Counted from the first letter of the stretch, positions 9,106 to 18,401 are shown. The stretch: 64,000 bases of DNA from Amycolatopsis sp. NBRC 101858 (GCF_030269325.1 NZ_BSTD01000002.1:1860001-1924000), one strand, 5' to 3'. Notes: generated by a model from the letters alone, not told the origin. Made by a program: numbers and translations.

Positions 9106-10612
9106 CGATCTCCTCCCGTGCCCCCGGGCGAGCGCTTTCCGCACCGGCGGCGGTTCCGAACCGCAGCGCGTCGTCCAGCAGGGAGCCCCGCAGCAGCTTG
9201 GCGTCCTGCGGGTAGGACATCGACATCTGCCACCTGCCCGTCCCCTGCTTCGGGGTGGTTTCGCGGGCCCGCTGCGCGTAGCCCGAGCTGAGGTCCATGA
9301 CCGGCCGCGTCTCCATCGCGGGATCGGCGTCGACGACGACGCTGTCGTAGCCGGAGGCGTCCATGTGCCCCACCAATGCGCAGAAGTAGCGGCACAGGAT
9401 GCCGACCTTCAGCGTCCACGACGAGGTCGTGTAGCCGATCGCGATGGCGAGGTTGGGGATCCCCGAGAGCAGGGTGCCGCGGTAGACGACGCGCTCGGCG
9501 AGATTCACCGGCGCGCCGTCGACCACCAGCTCGATACCGCCGAGCAGGCGCACGTTGAGGCCGGTCGCGGTGACGATCAGGTCGGCGTCGAGGTGCTCGC
9601 CCGACTCGAGCCGAATCCCCGACTCGGTGAAACGCGTGATCCGGTCGGTGACGATCGAAGCGCCGCCCTCGCTCAGCGCGGCGAAGAAGTCGCCGTCGGG
9701 GGAAAGGCACAGGCGCTGGTCCCACGGGTCGTAGGGCGGGTTGAAGTGGGTGTCCACGTCGAAGCCCTTGGGCAGCGACTTCTTGTTGATGCGCCGGATG
9801 ACCGCGCGGCCCAGGCGGGGGAACGTGCGCAGCGACTTGACCACGCCCCGGTCGATCCAGATGTTGATGAACCGGGTCATCGCGTAGCCGCGGCGTTCGC
9901 CGAAGAGCCGGGTCAGCAGCAGCGCGACGGAATCGACCTTCGGCCAGGGCACCACGTACGTCGGGGTGCGCTGGAGCATGGTCACGTGGGCCGCGGCGCC
10001 CTCGCCGGTCAGCATCGACGGGATCAGGGTCACCGCGGTCGCGCCGCTGCCGATCACGACGACCTGCTTGCCCGCGTAGTCGTAGCCCTCGGGCCACTGC
10101 TGCGGGTGGACGATGTCGCCGGCGAAGTCCTCGCGGCCCTCGAAGTGCGGGGTATAGCCCTCGTCGTAGCGGTAGTACCCGGTACCCGCGAAGATCCAGT
10201 TGGCGGTGACGCGCCGGTCGCCGTCGGTGGTGCGCACGTCGATCGTCCAGCGCGCGTCGGCACCGGACCATTCGGCGCGCTGCACGCTGTGCCCGAGGCG
10301 GATGAGCCTGCCCAGGTCGTTCTCCTCCACCGTCTCGCGCAGGTAGTTCAGGATCTGGGGACCTTCCGCGATGGCGGCGCGGTCCTTCCAGGGCTTGAAC
10401 TCGTAGCCGAAGGTGTGCAGGTCGGAATCCGAACGAATGCCGGGATACTTGAACAGGTCCCAGGTGCCGCCGATGTCGTCGCGCCCCTCGAACACGACGA
10501 CACGCTTGTCGGGGAACGCCTCGACGATGTACCGCGCGGCGCCGATACCGGAAATGCCGGCACCGATGATGACGATGTCGAATTCCTCGGGTGGCTGCGT
10601 CGATGCGTTCAT
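9098..10612 (-). CDS. Baeyer-Villiger monooxygenase (EthA-like flavoprotein)
   Basis: This 504-residue flavin monooxygenase has the FAD motif IIGAGISGIGAARY, the aromatic block GGTWDLFKYPGIRSDSD, the exact type I BVMO fingerprint FAGDIVHPQQWP (FxGxxxHxxxWP) and the NADPH fold VVIGSGATAV. It inserts oxygen next to a ketone carbonyl using NADPH and O2. It is the first gene of the minus-strand operon; ATG 10612 has AAAGG upstream. The 272-nt gap to the divergent membrane protein gene should hold both promoters, and a perfect palindrome lies in it. Confidence 0.92.
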   Translation of the reverse strand: MNASTQPPEEFDIVIIGAGISGIGAARYIVEAFPDKRVVVFEGRDDIGGTWDLFKYPGIRSDSDLHTFGYEFKPWKDRAAIAEGPQILNYLRETVEENDLGRLIRLGHSVQRAEWSGADARWTIDVRTTDGDRRVTANWIFAGTGYYRYDEGYTPHFEGREDFAGDIVHPQQWPEGYDYAGKQVVVIGSGATAVTLIPSMLTGEGAAAHVTMLQRTPTYVVPWPKVDSVALLLTRLFGERRGYAMTRFINIWIDRGVVKSLRTFPRLGRAVIRRINKKSLPKGFDVDTHFNPPYDPWDQRLCLSPDGDFFAALSEGGASIVTDRITRFTESGIRLESGEHLDADLIVTATGLNVRLLGGIELVVDGAPVNLAERVVYRGTLLSGIPNLAIAIGYTTSSWTLKVGILCRYFCALVGHMDASGYDSVVVDADPAMETRPVMDLSSGYAQRARETTPKQGTGRWQMSMSYPQDAKLLRGSLLDDALRFGTAAGAESARPGAREEIGA

Positions 10613-10715
10613 CGTGAAAGCCTTTCGATGGTGATCACGTCGATGTGCCCCTCCACGGTGCCTGCTGCGGAGGTCCGTGCTCTACGCCGCGATGCCCCGT
10701 CCTGCGGGACGACGT

Positions 10716-10730
10716 GGTGCACAGTGCACC
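10716..10730. promoter_or_regulatory. perfect palindrome in the divergent promoter region (candidate operator)
   Basis: GGTGCAC-A-GTGCACC is a perfect 7+1+7 inverted repeat, about 105 nt upstream of the BVMO start and 155 nt upstream of the 7-TM gene. A degraded copy (GGTGCAGTGTGTGG) follows at about 10762-10775. A dimeric repressor or activator site for the catabolic operon is likely; which regulator binds cannot be told. Confidence 0.5.
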
Positions 10731-10884
10731 GCCCGGGCCACTGCGTCGCCGTGCCCCCGGCGTCGTGGTGCAGTGTGTGGCGACTGTCGCGGGACGTGGG
10801 TGCACATCGGCGTAGCGGGCGGCCTCGCGAGCAGGCCACTGTGGAGCAGCGCGAGATCACGGTCACATTCAAGGAGGCGCTGCC

Positions 10885-11583
10885 ATGCGCGACATTCTCT
10901 TCGCCGCAGCGGACATCTGGATGATCGCAGTCGGAATCATCTGCGGCGTGAAGTTCATCAGAGGCCATCGCAACTATCTGATCGGCCTCGAATGGATCAT
11001 CATGGGTGTGTCGGGAACCAATTTCCTGGTCTACGGGGTCACCAAAGCGGGCCCCGATTCCCTGCCGCACCACATCGCGTTCTTCCTGGACGCGTTCTCG
11101 CGCTCGATCGGGTTCACGCTGATCCTGGTCCTCGGGTTGCTGGTCGTCACCCACAGGTACAAGCCCACGATCCGGGTCGAGGTGGGCGCCTTCTCCCTGG
11201 CCGCGATCCTCGGATTCGTCCTGTCCGAGTTCGCCGACGAGATCGGCACCCCGGGCAAGGTGTTCTTCCTGATCACCGCGCTCGCGACTTCCGGCTTCCT
11301 GTGCTACTTCGCGTGGCGCCTCCGGGAGATCGGCGAGCGCGCCCACGCCGTGTGGATACTCGGCGCCACCGCGCTGAACGTCGTCGTCGCGTCGATCTAC
11401 GACTTCTGGCGGATCCCCGGCGACGACGCCGACCACACCCGGTTCTACATCCTCGCGCTGTTCAAGTGGGGCCTGGCGATGCTCGTCATCTACCGGGCGT
11501 ATGCCGCCTTCGCCGCGCACGACAAGCGGGTCGGCGCAGGTCCCGACCCGGTCACCCACGCCCCCGGAGTTGAAACCGCATGA
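10885..11583 (+). CDS. seven-helix membrane protein of unknown function
   Basis: The 232-residue protein has about seven hydrophobic helices, starting near residues 4-22, 31-51, 63-88, 98-114, 124-143, 152-172 and 183-203, with no soluble domain. No family motif is recognised. The ATG is preceded by AAGGAGG at ideal spacing. Its stop overlaps the ATG of the next, broken FAD oxidoreductase gene (ATGA). Being divergent from the amine operon and coupled to a PuuB-like gene, it may take part in the same pathway, for instance as a transporter or membrane sensor, but this is inference from position only. Confidence 0.75.
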   Translation: MRDILFAAADIWMIAVGIICGVKFIRGHRNYLIGLEWIIMGVSGTNFLVYGVTKAGPDSLPHHIAFFLDAFSRSIGFTLILVLGLLVVTHRYKPTIRVEVGAFSLAAILGFVLSEFADEIGTPGKVFFLITALATSGFLCYFAWRLREIGERAHAVWILGATALNVVVASIYDFWRIPGDDADHTRFYILALFKWGLAMLVIYRAYAAFAAHDKRVGAGPDPVTHAPGVETA

Positions 11584-12790
11584 GCACCACCTACACCACG
11601 TTCACCGGATGGGTCGATTCCCCCACTGACCTCCGGTCGTCGCTGACGGAGGACACCACCTGCTCCGTCGCGGCATCGGCGGCGGACTCGCGGGCATGGC
11701 GACCGCACTCCGCCTCGCCGAGCACGGCGTCGACGCCGTGCTGCTGGAATCGGCGTTCTGCGGCCACGGCTCGGGCTCCCGCAACGCCGGCCAGCTGGCG
11801 AGCGCTCCCGGCGGCGACATCCAGCTGCTGAACCTGCTCTACCGCAAGCGCATGCCGGCGATCATCCGCCTCCCCGAGAACGCCGCCGCTCACGTCGAGG
11901 GCCTGATCGAGGCGCTCGGCATCGACTGCGACTACGAGGCCACGGGGAACGTTTTCGTGGCCGTCTCGCGCGGACAGCTGGGGCGAACGCGTCGTATCGC
12001 GAAGATCCTCCGCCGTGCCGGGGCCCACGTCGAGGAGGGCACGGCCGGCGAGCTGGGCATCCCGCACGGCTTCCTCGGCGGCATGCGCGCGAGATCCGCG
12101 GCGGGATCGTGAACCCCGGCACGTTCCTGCGTGGCCTGCGAAGCGCAGTGCTCGCCTCGCCCGTACGGCTCTTCGAGCAGTCGAAGGTCGTCGACATCAT
12201 CCGCAGCAACGGCGGCGTCAACGTCAAGACAGCCCGCGGAGTGGTCCGGGCGGAGAAGGTGGTGCTGGCCACGAACGCCTACGCGGGCGAGTGGGACATC
12301 ACGCCGAAACGCCTGTCGTCGCCGATGTGGGTCACCGAGGTCGAGACCGAGCCGATCGCCCCGGAACGTCTCGCCGCTCTCGGCTGGGCCAGCCGGTCCG
12401 GGCTCATCACCCAGCACAACATCATGGAGAACTACCGGCTCACGTCACGCCACACCATCGTGTTCGGCGTCCGGCAAATCGAACGTGCGACGAACTACCC
12501 GCTTCCCGAACGCCGTCCCGACCCGGCAGTGGTCGCTGACCTCGCCCGTGCGTTCGCGCGCCGCTTCCCGCCGCTGGCGGACGTGGCGATCGCCCACGCG
12601 TGGGGCGGCTGGATCGGCATCACCTCGACCTGGCTGCCGGTCGCCGGCACGGTCGGCGACGACGTCTACTACTCCCTCGCGTGCAACGGTCACGGGCTCG
12701 CCCAGGCCACATACATCGGGTCCCTCATCGCGGATCGGCGTGGAAGCTGTGAATGCGGCCGTCCGCGTGCTCCACGACGGCCCAGCCGGC
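11580..12790 (+). pseudogene. PuuB-like FAD-dependent oxidoreductase (DAO family), frameshifted
   Basis: The pieces join into one DAO-family flavoprotein. It starts MSTTYTTFTGWVDS from an ATGA overlap with the 7-TM gene. The frame breaks inside the Rossmann motif (SVA | IGGGLAGMATALRLAEHG) at about 11670-11676, where one base is missing. It continues through GSGSRNAGQ, breaks again at about 12085-12095 before GGIVNPGTFLRG, and shifts a third time near 12735 after the C-terminal GWIGIT..LACNGHGLAQ block. The DAO layout and SRNAGQ motif resemble gamma-glutamylputrescine oxidase PuuB. With GS-like and PuuD-like genes in the divergent operon this would have been the matching oxidase. Three separate shifts argue for a real pseudogene, though sequencing error cannot be excluded from the sequence alone. 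The 3' end is approximate. Confidence 0.8.
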
Positions 12791-12903
12791 GAAGTCCTGC
12801 CGCATCGTGCGCAGCACTGCCGGAACATCGGTCTGCCGATGAGCGCCCTCCACGCCTCGCAGTCGTTCCCCGCTCAGCTGAGTTCCCCGAACCCAAGGCG
12901 ACC

Positions 12904-13614
12904 ATGGACAACCTCCCGAATTCCGCCTCGTCCGGCGTACTGTCCTCTCGCGACTGGCGGTCGATCACCGGCATGGCCGCGGTCATCCAGGCGTTGAACG
13001 TGACCGGCTGGGGTGTGCTCGGGTTCGTGGTGGCACCACACCACTACGCACTGGGAGCCACCGGGGTCTTCGGTGTGGGCCCGGGTGTCACGGCTTTCAC
13101 CCTCGGCATGCGGCACGCGTTCGACGCGGACCACATCGCCGCGATCGACAACACGACCCAGAAGCTCCTCGCCGAAGGCCAGCGGCCGCTCGCGGTCGGT
13201 TTCTGGTTCTCCCTCGGGCATTCGACGGTCGCTTTCCTGCTGTGCCTGCTGCTGTCCTTGGGAATCCGAGCGCATGCGCCGCGTCGATTTCGACGAAGCC
13301 GAACTGGAATCGCAGCTGAACAAGCGAGGATTTCGGACTCGGTTTCGACACAGCCACCGAGATCGGGCTGCTCCTGCTTGCCGCCGGGGCGTCGGCGTTT
13401 TCCATGCCCTGGTACGCGATCCTGCTGCTGCCGATCCTGTTCGCGGCCGGGATGACCCTGTTCGACGCGGCCGACGGGGTGCTTCATGAACTTCGCCTTC
13501 GCGTGGGCGTTCGCGAAGTCGGTGCGGAAGGTCTTCTACAACATCACGATCACGGTGCTGTTCGTCGCGATCGCCCTGATCAACGGGACGACACCAAACC
13601 ACGCCCCGATGTGA
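12904..13614 (+). pseudogene. nickel/cobalt transporter (NiCoT, HoxN/NixA family), decayed
   Basis: The N-terminal third is intact: MDNLPNSASSGVLSSRDWRS, then the family signature RHAFDADHIAAIDNTTQ (HxxxxDH) and FWFSLGHSTVAF. After residue about 120 the gene is damaged. A jump in another frame leads to MRRVDFDEAELESQLNKRGF, then, with roughly 30 codons missing, to FDTATEIGLLLLAAGASAF and MPWYAILLLPILFAAGMTLFD. A further one-base shift precedes MNFAFAWAFAKSVRKVFYN, which runs to TGA at 13612-13614. Intact relatives are about 350 residues; here only some 237 codons remain, so two internal deletions are likely as well as frameshifts. Metal uptake from this locus should be lost. Confidence 0.85.
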
Positions 13615-14276
13615 GCGCTGCCTGGCCGCCGCTGCAGTTCACCTCGGCACGCCACCACGACACTGTCGTGCTCACCGTGGCCGGCGAAATCGACGTTTCC
13701 ACCATCTCCGCCTTGAGCGGCGCGCTGGCCGGCGTCATCACCCAGCGCCCCGCCCTGCTCGTCGTGGACCTCACCCCGACGACGTTCCTCTCCTGCGCCG
13801 GCCTGACGGTCCTGGCCGCGGCGCACCGCCTGGTCGGGGCCCGAACCCACTTCGCCGTGGTCGCCGGCTCGCGCGCGTCCTGGCGGCCACTGCACCTCAC
13901 CGGCCTGGACCGGCAGCTGCGCGTGCACCGCCGCCTCGACGGCGTGACGGTTCCCGTCACGCCGATGGTGCTGCGGACGGTGGTCGCCGACGCCGCGATC
14001 CTGGTCACCGCTACCGGCGGGAGCCGGCCCGGCGAGGCCGCGGCCATGACGACGGAACTTCGGCAAGCGTGCGAACTGTGCTCCGGCGTCGTCCTGTTCG
14101 ACGTGTCGGCCTGCACGCTGCCCGATGCCGCCGTCATCGGCAGCGTGCGGGCGGCGATCGCCGGCAACGGCCGGCGCCGGTGCGGTGTCCAGGTCCTGAC
14201 CGAGAGCGAAAGCCTGTGCGAAGCCCTGGACGCCTCGGGTATCGCGCACTGCGCTTCAGCCGGGCCGAGCTGGTGA
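13611..14276 (+). CDS. tandem STAS-domain protein (anti-anti-sigma-like)
   Basis: The 221-residue protein contains two STAS-like halves. The first (about 5-100) has VVLTVAGEIDVSTISALSGAL, LVVDLTPTTFLSCAGLTVL and the matching helices; the Ser-Cys pair after FL sits where anti-anti-sigma factors carry the phosphorylated Ser. The second half (about 125-215) repeats the pattern more weakly (VVLFDVSACTLPDAAVIGSV). The GTG at 13611 overlaps the last codon of the transporter remnant. Its TGA overlaps the GTG of the next gene, which is sigma-region-4-like, so the two are probably made together and may act as a regulatory pair. No partner kinase is nearby. Confidence 0.7.
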   Translation: MSAAWPPLQFTSARHHDTVVLTVAGEIDVSTISALSGALAGVITQRPALLVVDLTPTTFLSCAGLTVLAAAHRLVGARTHFAVVAGSRASWRPLHLTGLDRQLRVHRRLDGVTVPVTPMVLRTVVADAAILVTATGGSRPGEAAAMTTELRQACELCSGVVLFDVSACTLPDAAVIGSVRAAIAGNGRRRCGVQVLTESESLCEALDASGIAHCASAGPSW

Positions 14277-14773
14277 TCACCGCGCGGGAACGGCAGGTCG
14301 CGGAGCCACCGTGGCTTCGCAACCTCGAAGTCAGCGACATCGACCGCGTCCTCGAGATGGTGTACTTCGTCGTCCGGCGCACCGGCCGGTCCCCCGCCGC
14401 CGCGGCGCGCCTATGCGTGCGGCTGGTGCCGAAACTGGCTGCTTCGGCGACCGCTGCCCCGTCCTCGCCGTCACACCGGCTGGCGGCGGCGCGGCGGGCC
14501 CGAATCGCCGTGGCAACCACGCTGCGCGGCCTCGAACACCGCCGCGACCCGGCGGTGTTCGACACCGCCTTGGCCGAAGCGGTGGTCCGCGACGAGCTCG
14601 CGCTCCTGCCGCCCCGGCAGCGGTTCACGGTCTGGTCCGTGGCCGTGCGGCACCGGCCGATCTCCGAGGTCGCCGCCGAAGCCGGGTGGACCCGGAGCCA
14701 GGTCGTGCGCCTGCTCAACGCCGGGCTGTCGACCATCACCAGGTGGGGCACGCATTCGATCCCGTTCGTCTGA
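14273..14773 (+). CDS. sigma-70 region-4-like helix-turn-helix protein
   Basis: This 166-residue protein starts at a GTG that overlaps the STAS gene stop (GTGA). The C-terminal 60 residues (DELALLPPRQRFTVWSVAVR ... ISEVAAEAGWTRSQVVRLLN) match sigma region 4: an L.P..R.v....-type helix, then a helix-turn-helix with S.v...L. I see no region 2, so it is not a complete sigma factor. The N-terminal part contains an Arg/Ala-rich helix run with no recognised domain. It probably binds DNA or a sigma/anti-sigma partner. Confidence 0.6.
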   Translation: MITARERQVAEPPWLRNLEVSDIDRVLEMVYFVVRRTGRSPAAAARLCVRLVPKLAASATAAPSSPSHRLAAARRARIAVATTLRGLEHRRDPAVFDTALAEAVVRDELALLPPRQRFTVWSVAVRHRPISEVAAEAGWTRSQVVRLLNAGLSTITRWGTHSIPFV

Positions 14774-14880
14774 CCGCACCGGTCCGATCTTGTTTGGCAC
14801 GGGCCCCGACCGGGAATCCGGGTCCGGTAGTGAGTGGCCGCCCCAGTCCCCGGCGCCCGCAGGACTTGGGAAGGACTCAC

Positions 14881-15930
14881 ATGACTGTGTCTGCCGTGAG
14901 CGGTGACGCCGCTCTCCGGGCCGCGTCACGCAACGATTTCGGCGCGCTCGGCCGCCTCGTCCGCGGCGAAGGGCTGCTGGACCGGCGGTTCGGTTACTAC
15001 GCCTGGAAGATCAGCGCGACCCTGCTCGTCTTCGCCGGCGGCTGCGTGGCGTTCTCACTGCTGGGCGACTCGTGGTGGCAACTGGTCACCGCGGGATTCT
15101 TCGCGGTGATGTTCGCCCAGATCGCGTTCCTCGGCCACGACGCCGGCCACAACCAGATCTTCCGGACCGGCCGGGCCAACGACCGCTTGGGCTACGCCTT
15201 CGGCGGGATCATCGGGATGAGCTACGGCTGGTGGATGGGCAAGCACACCCGCCACCACGCCAGCCCCAACCACGAAGACGACGACCCTGACATCGACATC
15301 CCCCTGCTCGCCTTCACCCGCGGACAGACCGGCGACAAGCGCGGGTTCGTGCGCTGGACGTCGAAGCACCAGGCGTTCTTGTTCTTTCCGTTGCTACTGC
15401 TGGAAGGGCTGAGCCTGCACTGGGCCGCCGTCCAGGCCGTGCGGGACAACGAGGTCAAGCACCGCCGGCTCGAAGCGGTCCTGCTGGCCGCCCACCTCGG
15501 GATCTACCTCGGCGCGGTGTTCGTCGTGCTGTCCCCGCCGGTGGCGGTGGCGTTCATCGCCGTGCACCAGGGGCTGTGGGGTGTCTACATGGGATGCTCG
15601 TTCGCGCCCGGCCACAAGGGAATGCCCACCTACACCGACAAGACGAAGCTCGACTTCCTGCGCAAGCAGGTGCTCACCAGCCGCAACGTCCGCGGCGGCC
15701 CGTGGGTCGACTTCACCCTCGGCGGGCTGAACTACCAGATCGAGCACCACCTCTTCCCGAGCATGCCGCGAGTCAACCTGCGCCGCGCCCAGCCGCTGGT
15801 CCGGAAGTTCTGCGACGACCACGGAATCGACTACGCCCAGTGCGGGCTGTTCAAGACCTACTACTACGTACTGCAGCACCTGCACGAGGTCAGCGCTCCC
15901 CTTCGCACAGCACCGACACCTGCCCTCTAG
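14881..15930 (+). CDS. membrane fatty acid desaturase
   Basis: This 349-residue protein has the three histidine boxes of acyl-lipid desaturases: HDAGH near residue 83, HTRHH near 121 and QIEHH near 283, which hold the di-iron centre. Hydrophobic stretches flank the first two boxes and a second pair lies at about 165-230. GGLNYQIEHHLFPSMPR is the classic C-terminal block of delta-6/linoleoyl-type desaturases. ATG 14881 follows GGAAGGA. The 107-nt upstream gap allows its own promoter. It would introduce a double bond into a membrane acyl chain and needs ferredoxin or a similar electron donor, none of which is nearby. Confidence 0.92.
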   Translation: MTVSAVSGDAALRAASRNDFGALGRLVRGEGLLDRRFGYYAWKISATLLVFAGGCVAFSLLGDSWWQLVTAGFFAVMFAQIAFLGHDAGHNQIFRTGRANDRLGYAFGGIIGMSYGWWMGKHTRHHASPNHEDDDPDIDIPLLAFTRGQTGDKRGFVRWTSKHQAFLFFPLLLLEGLSLHWAAVQAVRDNEVKHRRLEAVLLAAHLGIYLGAVFVVLSPPVAVAFIAVHQGLWGVYMGCSFAPGHKGMPTYTDKTKLDFLRKQVLTSRNVRGGPWVDFTLGGLNYQIEHHLFPSMPRVNLRRAQPLVRKFCDDHGIDYAQCGLFKTYYYVLQHLHEVSAPLRTAPTPAL

Positions 15931-16173
15931 TCCTCCCGAGCGAACTCGCAGCCGATCGCTAAATCAAGCACAGAGTCGACTGCTGTCCTGCAACCAAGCA
16001 ACGTCAAGATGTCCGTCAAACCGGGTCACGCCCAGGGGGAAGCTCAGATCTTGGGTTGGATCGTCTGCCGGGCAGGCCTTGCTGCGTGCCCACCCGGCAG
16101 GGTTATCGGCCCGCCAGAACAGTCGCCGACGGCGTAGGGTGCGCATCACCACGTCGGCGTCGGGGAGGCCGGA

Positions 16174-17865
16174 ATGACACCCGAGCACGATACGGTCCCG
16201 CGGGGCCGGGAAGCGAAAACGGACAGCTGGTGGCGCGTCCAGCTGTCCAACCTCTACGGGCTCTTCGCGATTTCAATGATGACGTTCGACGGCCGCGAAG
16301 CGACGGACATCCTCCGGCTCGCCGCGACCTCGGTGCCATCGCTGAGTGGATGCACAACCGATGCGGCATACCTCATCGACGAGGACGGCATGGTCATCCC
16401 GCAGGACGGTGCGGAAGAGGCTCATCCCGACCTCGCCGCGGAAGTCGGCAAGCTCGACGGGCAGAGCGGGCGGATCGAGCTCGCCGACGGCCTCTGGCGC
16501 TGGTGCTACGCGCTGCGGGGGGTGGGCGGCCTGACGGGCAACCTCGTGGTCCGGGCCGAGCGGCCGCCGCCCCGTGACGAGTTCTTCCTGCTCAACGCGC
16601 TCGGCCAGCAGACCGCAGCGGCGCTGTCCAGCTCCGCGCTGCTCAAGCGGGAGCGGCGGCAGTCGGTGGCGCTGCGGGAGCTCAACGACCAGCTGTCCAC
16701 GTCGGTGAAGCGGCTCAAGCAGCAAACGCAGGTGCACGACGTGCTGTCCACCATTTCGGCCTCCGGGGCCGGCGAGCCGGGCATCGCGGACGCCCTGCAC
16801 CAGCTGACCGCGCTGCCGGTGGCGATCGAGGACCGGTTCGGCAACCTGCGCACCTGGGGTGGCCCCGGCCGGCCGGACCCGTACCCGAAGGTCGGCGTGC
16901 ACCGGCGCGACGAGCTGCTCCGGCACGCCGCGACCCTGCCCGAAGCGGTCCGCGTGAAGGACCGGCTCATCTCGCTGGTGCGGCCACGGCACGAGGTGCT
17001 CGGCGTGCTCGCCCTGATCGACCCCGCGCGGACCGCCGGCGCGTACGAGGTGTTCGCGCTCGAGTACGGCTCGACCGTGCTGGCGCTGGAACTGTCCCAC
17101 CAGCGCAGCCTGGCCGAGGCCGAGCAGCGCCTGCGCCGCGACCTCGTGGACGACCTCATCACCGGAACCGACGACGAGAGCGCGTACGCCCGTGCCGAGG
17201 CGATCGGGCACGATCTGCGTCGCCCGCACCACGTGGTCGTGCTGCGGTGGTCCGGCGACCTCACCGAGGGCGTGGTCGCCGAGGCCACGGGACGCGCCGC
17301 GACGACGCTCGGGCTCGCCCCGCTCGTGTCGCGCCACTCGGGCGCGGTCGTGCTGCTGGTCGCCGGGCAGCTGGACGGTGCGGCGCTGCACGCCGCGCTG
17401 TCGGACAGCCTCGGTGCCGAGGGGGCGATCGGCATCGGCGGCCGCTGCGACACCCCGGGGCGGATCCCCAAGTCCTACGCGGAGGCGGTGCGGGCGCTCG
17501 AGATCCGGCGCGCCTCGCAGACCCCGAACGGCGTCACCGGGTTCGGACAGCTGGGGATCTACCGCATCCTCGACACCGGGCAGAACCACGGCGAAGTCGT
17601 CGAGTTCGTCCGCGAGTGGCTCGGGAAACTGATCGACTACGACACCCACCGCAACGCCGACCTGGTCGCGACGCTCGCGCAGTACCTCGAGTGCGGGGGC
17701 AGCTACGACGACACCGCCGCCGCGCTGATGATCCACCGGAGCACGCTGCGCTACCGGCTCGGCCGGATCCGGGAGATCACGGAGCTCGACCTCCACGATG
17801 TGAACAGCAGGCTGAACCTGCACCTCGCCACCCGGACGTGGCAGGTGCTGCGCGGATCGCAATGA
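16174..17865 (+). CDS. PucR/CdaR-type transcriptional regulator with GAF-like sensor
   Basis: The 563-residue protein has a sensor half (about 40-300) that reads as two GAF-like blocks around a predicted coiled segment (LNDQLSTSVKRLKQQTQVHD). A GGDEF-like middle domain follows (HHVVVLRWSG ... AIGIGGRCDTPGRIPKSYAEAVRALEI). The C-terminal helix-turn-helix is of the PucR type (YLECGGSYDDTAAALMIHRSTLRYRLGRI). Such regulators usually activate purine, amine or glycolate catabolism. It lies on the same side as the amine operon's divergent genes and is the only obvious one-component regulator in the first 17 kb, so it may control that operon; no direct link is visible. Confidence 0.85.
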   Translation: MTPEHDTVPRGREAKTDSWWRVQLSNLYGLFAISMMTFDGREATDILRLAATSVPSLSGCTTDAAYLIDEDGMVIPQDGAEEAHPDLAAEVGKLDGQSGRIELADGLWRWCYALRGVGGLTGNLVVRAERPPPRDEFFLLNALGQQTAAALSSSALLKRERRQSVALRELNDQLSTSVKRLKQQTQVHDVLSTISASGAGEPGIADALHQLTALPVAIEDRFGNLRTWGGPGRPDPYPKVGVHRRDELLRHAATLPEAVRVKDRLISLVRPRHEVLGVLALIDPARTAGAYEVFALEYGSTVLALELSHQRSLAEAEQRLRRDLVDDLITGTDDESAYARAEAIGHDLRRPHHVVVLRWSGDLTEGVVAEATGRAATTLGLAPLVSRHSGAVVLLVAGQLDGAALHAALSDSLGAEGAIGIGGRCDTPGRIPKSYAEAVRALEIRRASQTPNGVTGFGQLGIYRILDTGQNHGEVVEFVREWLGKLIDYDTHRNADLVATLAQYLECGGSYDDTAAALMIHRSTLRYRLGRIREITELDLHDVNSRLNLHLATRTWQVLRGSQ

Positions 17866-17987
17866 CCGGAGGTCCGTACTACGTGCCCCCCGGCGACACT
17901 CGCGTAGGCCGGGTTCGGATTGCCCATGAACGCCTAATTTAGTTGCAGGACGACGGAATCAGGCGTCCGCCGGTGAACTTGGTGTCT

Positions 17988-18401
17988 TCAGAACGCCGTC
18001 GCCGCGGCCTCGGCCACGGTCTGGTCCTGCTCACCGCTGCCGCCGCTGACGCCCACCGCGCCGACGACCCGGTCGCCGTGCCGCAGCGGGATACCGCCCG
18101 CGAAGATCATGACCCGGCCGTTGTTGGATGCGTTGATCCCGAAGAACTGGTCACCGGGACCCGCGTTGGCGCCCAGGTCGGCGGTGCTGATGTCGAAGGC
18201 CCGGGACGTGAAGGCCTTGTTGATCGAGATGTCGACGCTCCCGATCCACGCCTCGTCCATCCGGATGTGCGCGACGAGGTTGCCGCCGGCGTCGACCACG
18301 GCGATGTTGCTGGGCGAGCCGATCTCGTCGGCCTTGGCCTCCCCCGCGGCGATGATTCGCCGGGCGTCCTCCAGGGACACGGACTCCGTTTTGATGGTCA
18401 T
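17988..18401 (-). CDS. HbpS/GlcG-like heme-binding family protein (DUF336)
   Basis: This 137-residue protein fits the compact HbpS/GlcG fold: an opening helix SLEDARRIIAAGEAKADEIG, then NIAVVDAGGNLVAHIRMDEAW, the AFTSRAFDIST helix, and a C-terminal GGIPLRHGDRVVGAVGVSGGSGEQD loop, which is the family signature. Members occur near glycolate, diol and amine catabolic genes, and HbpS binds heme in Streptomyces. The ATG at 18401 has AAGGA upstream. It is transcribed towards the PucR regulator gene, ending 122 nt from its stop. Confidence 0.85.
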   Translation of the reverse strand: MTIKTESVSLEDARRIIAAGEAKADEIGSPSNIAVVDAGGNLVAHIRMDEAWIGSVDISINKAFTSRAFDISTADLGANAGPGDQFFGINASNNGRVMIFAGGIPLRHGDRVVGAVGVSGGSGEQDQTVAEAAATAF

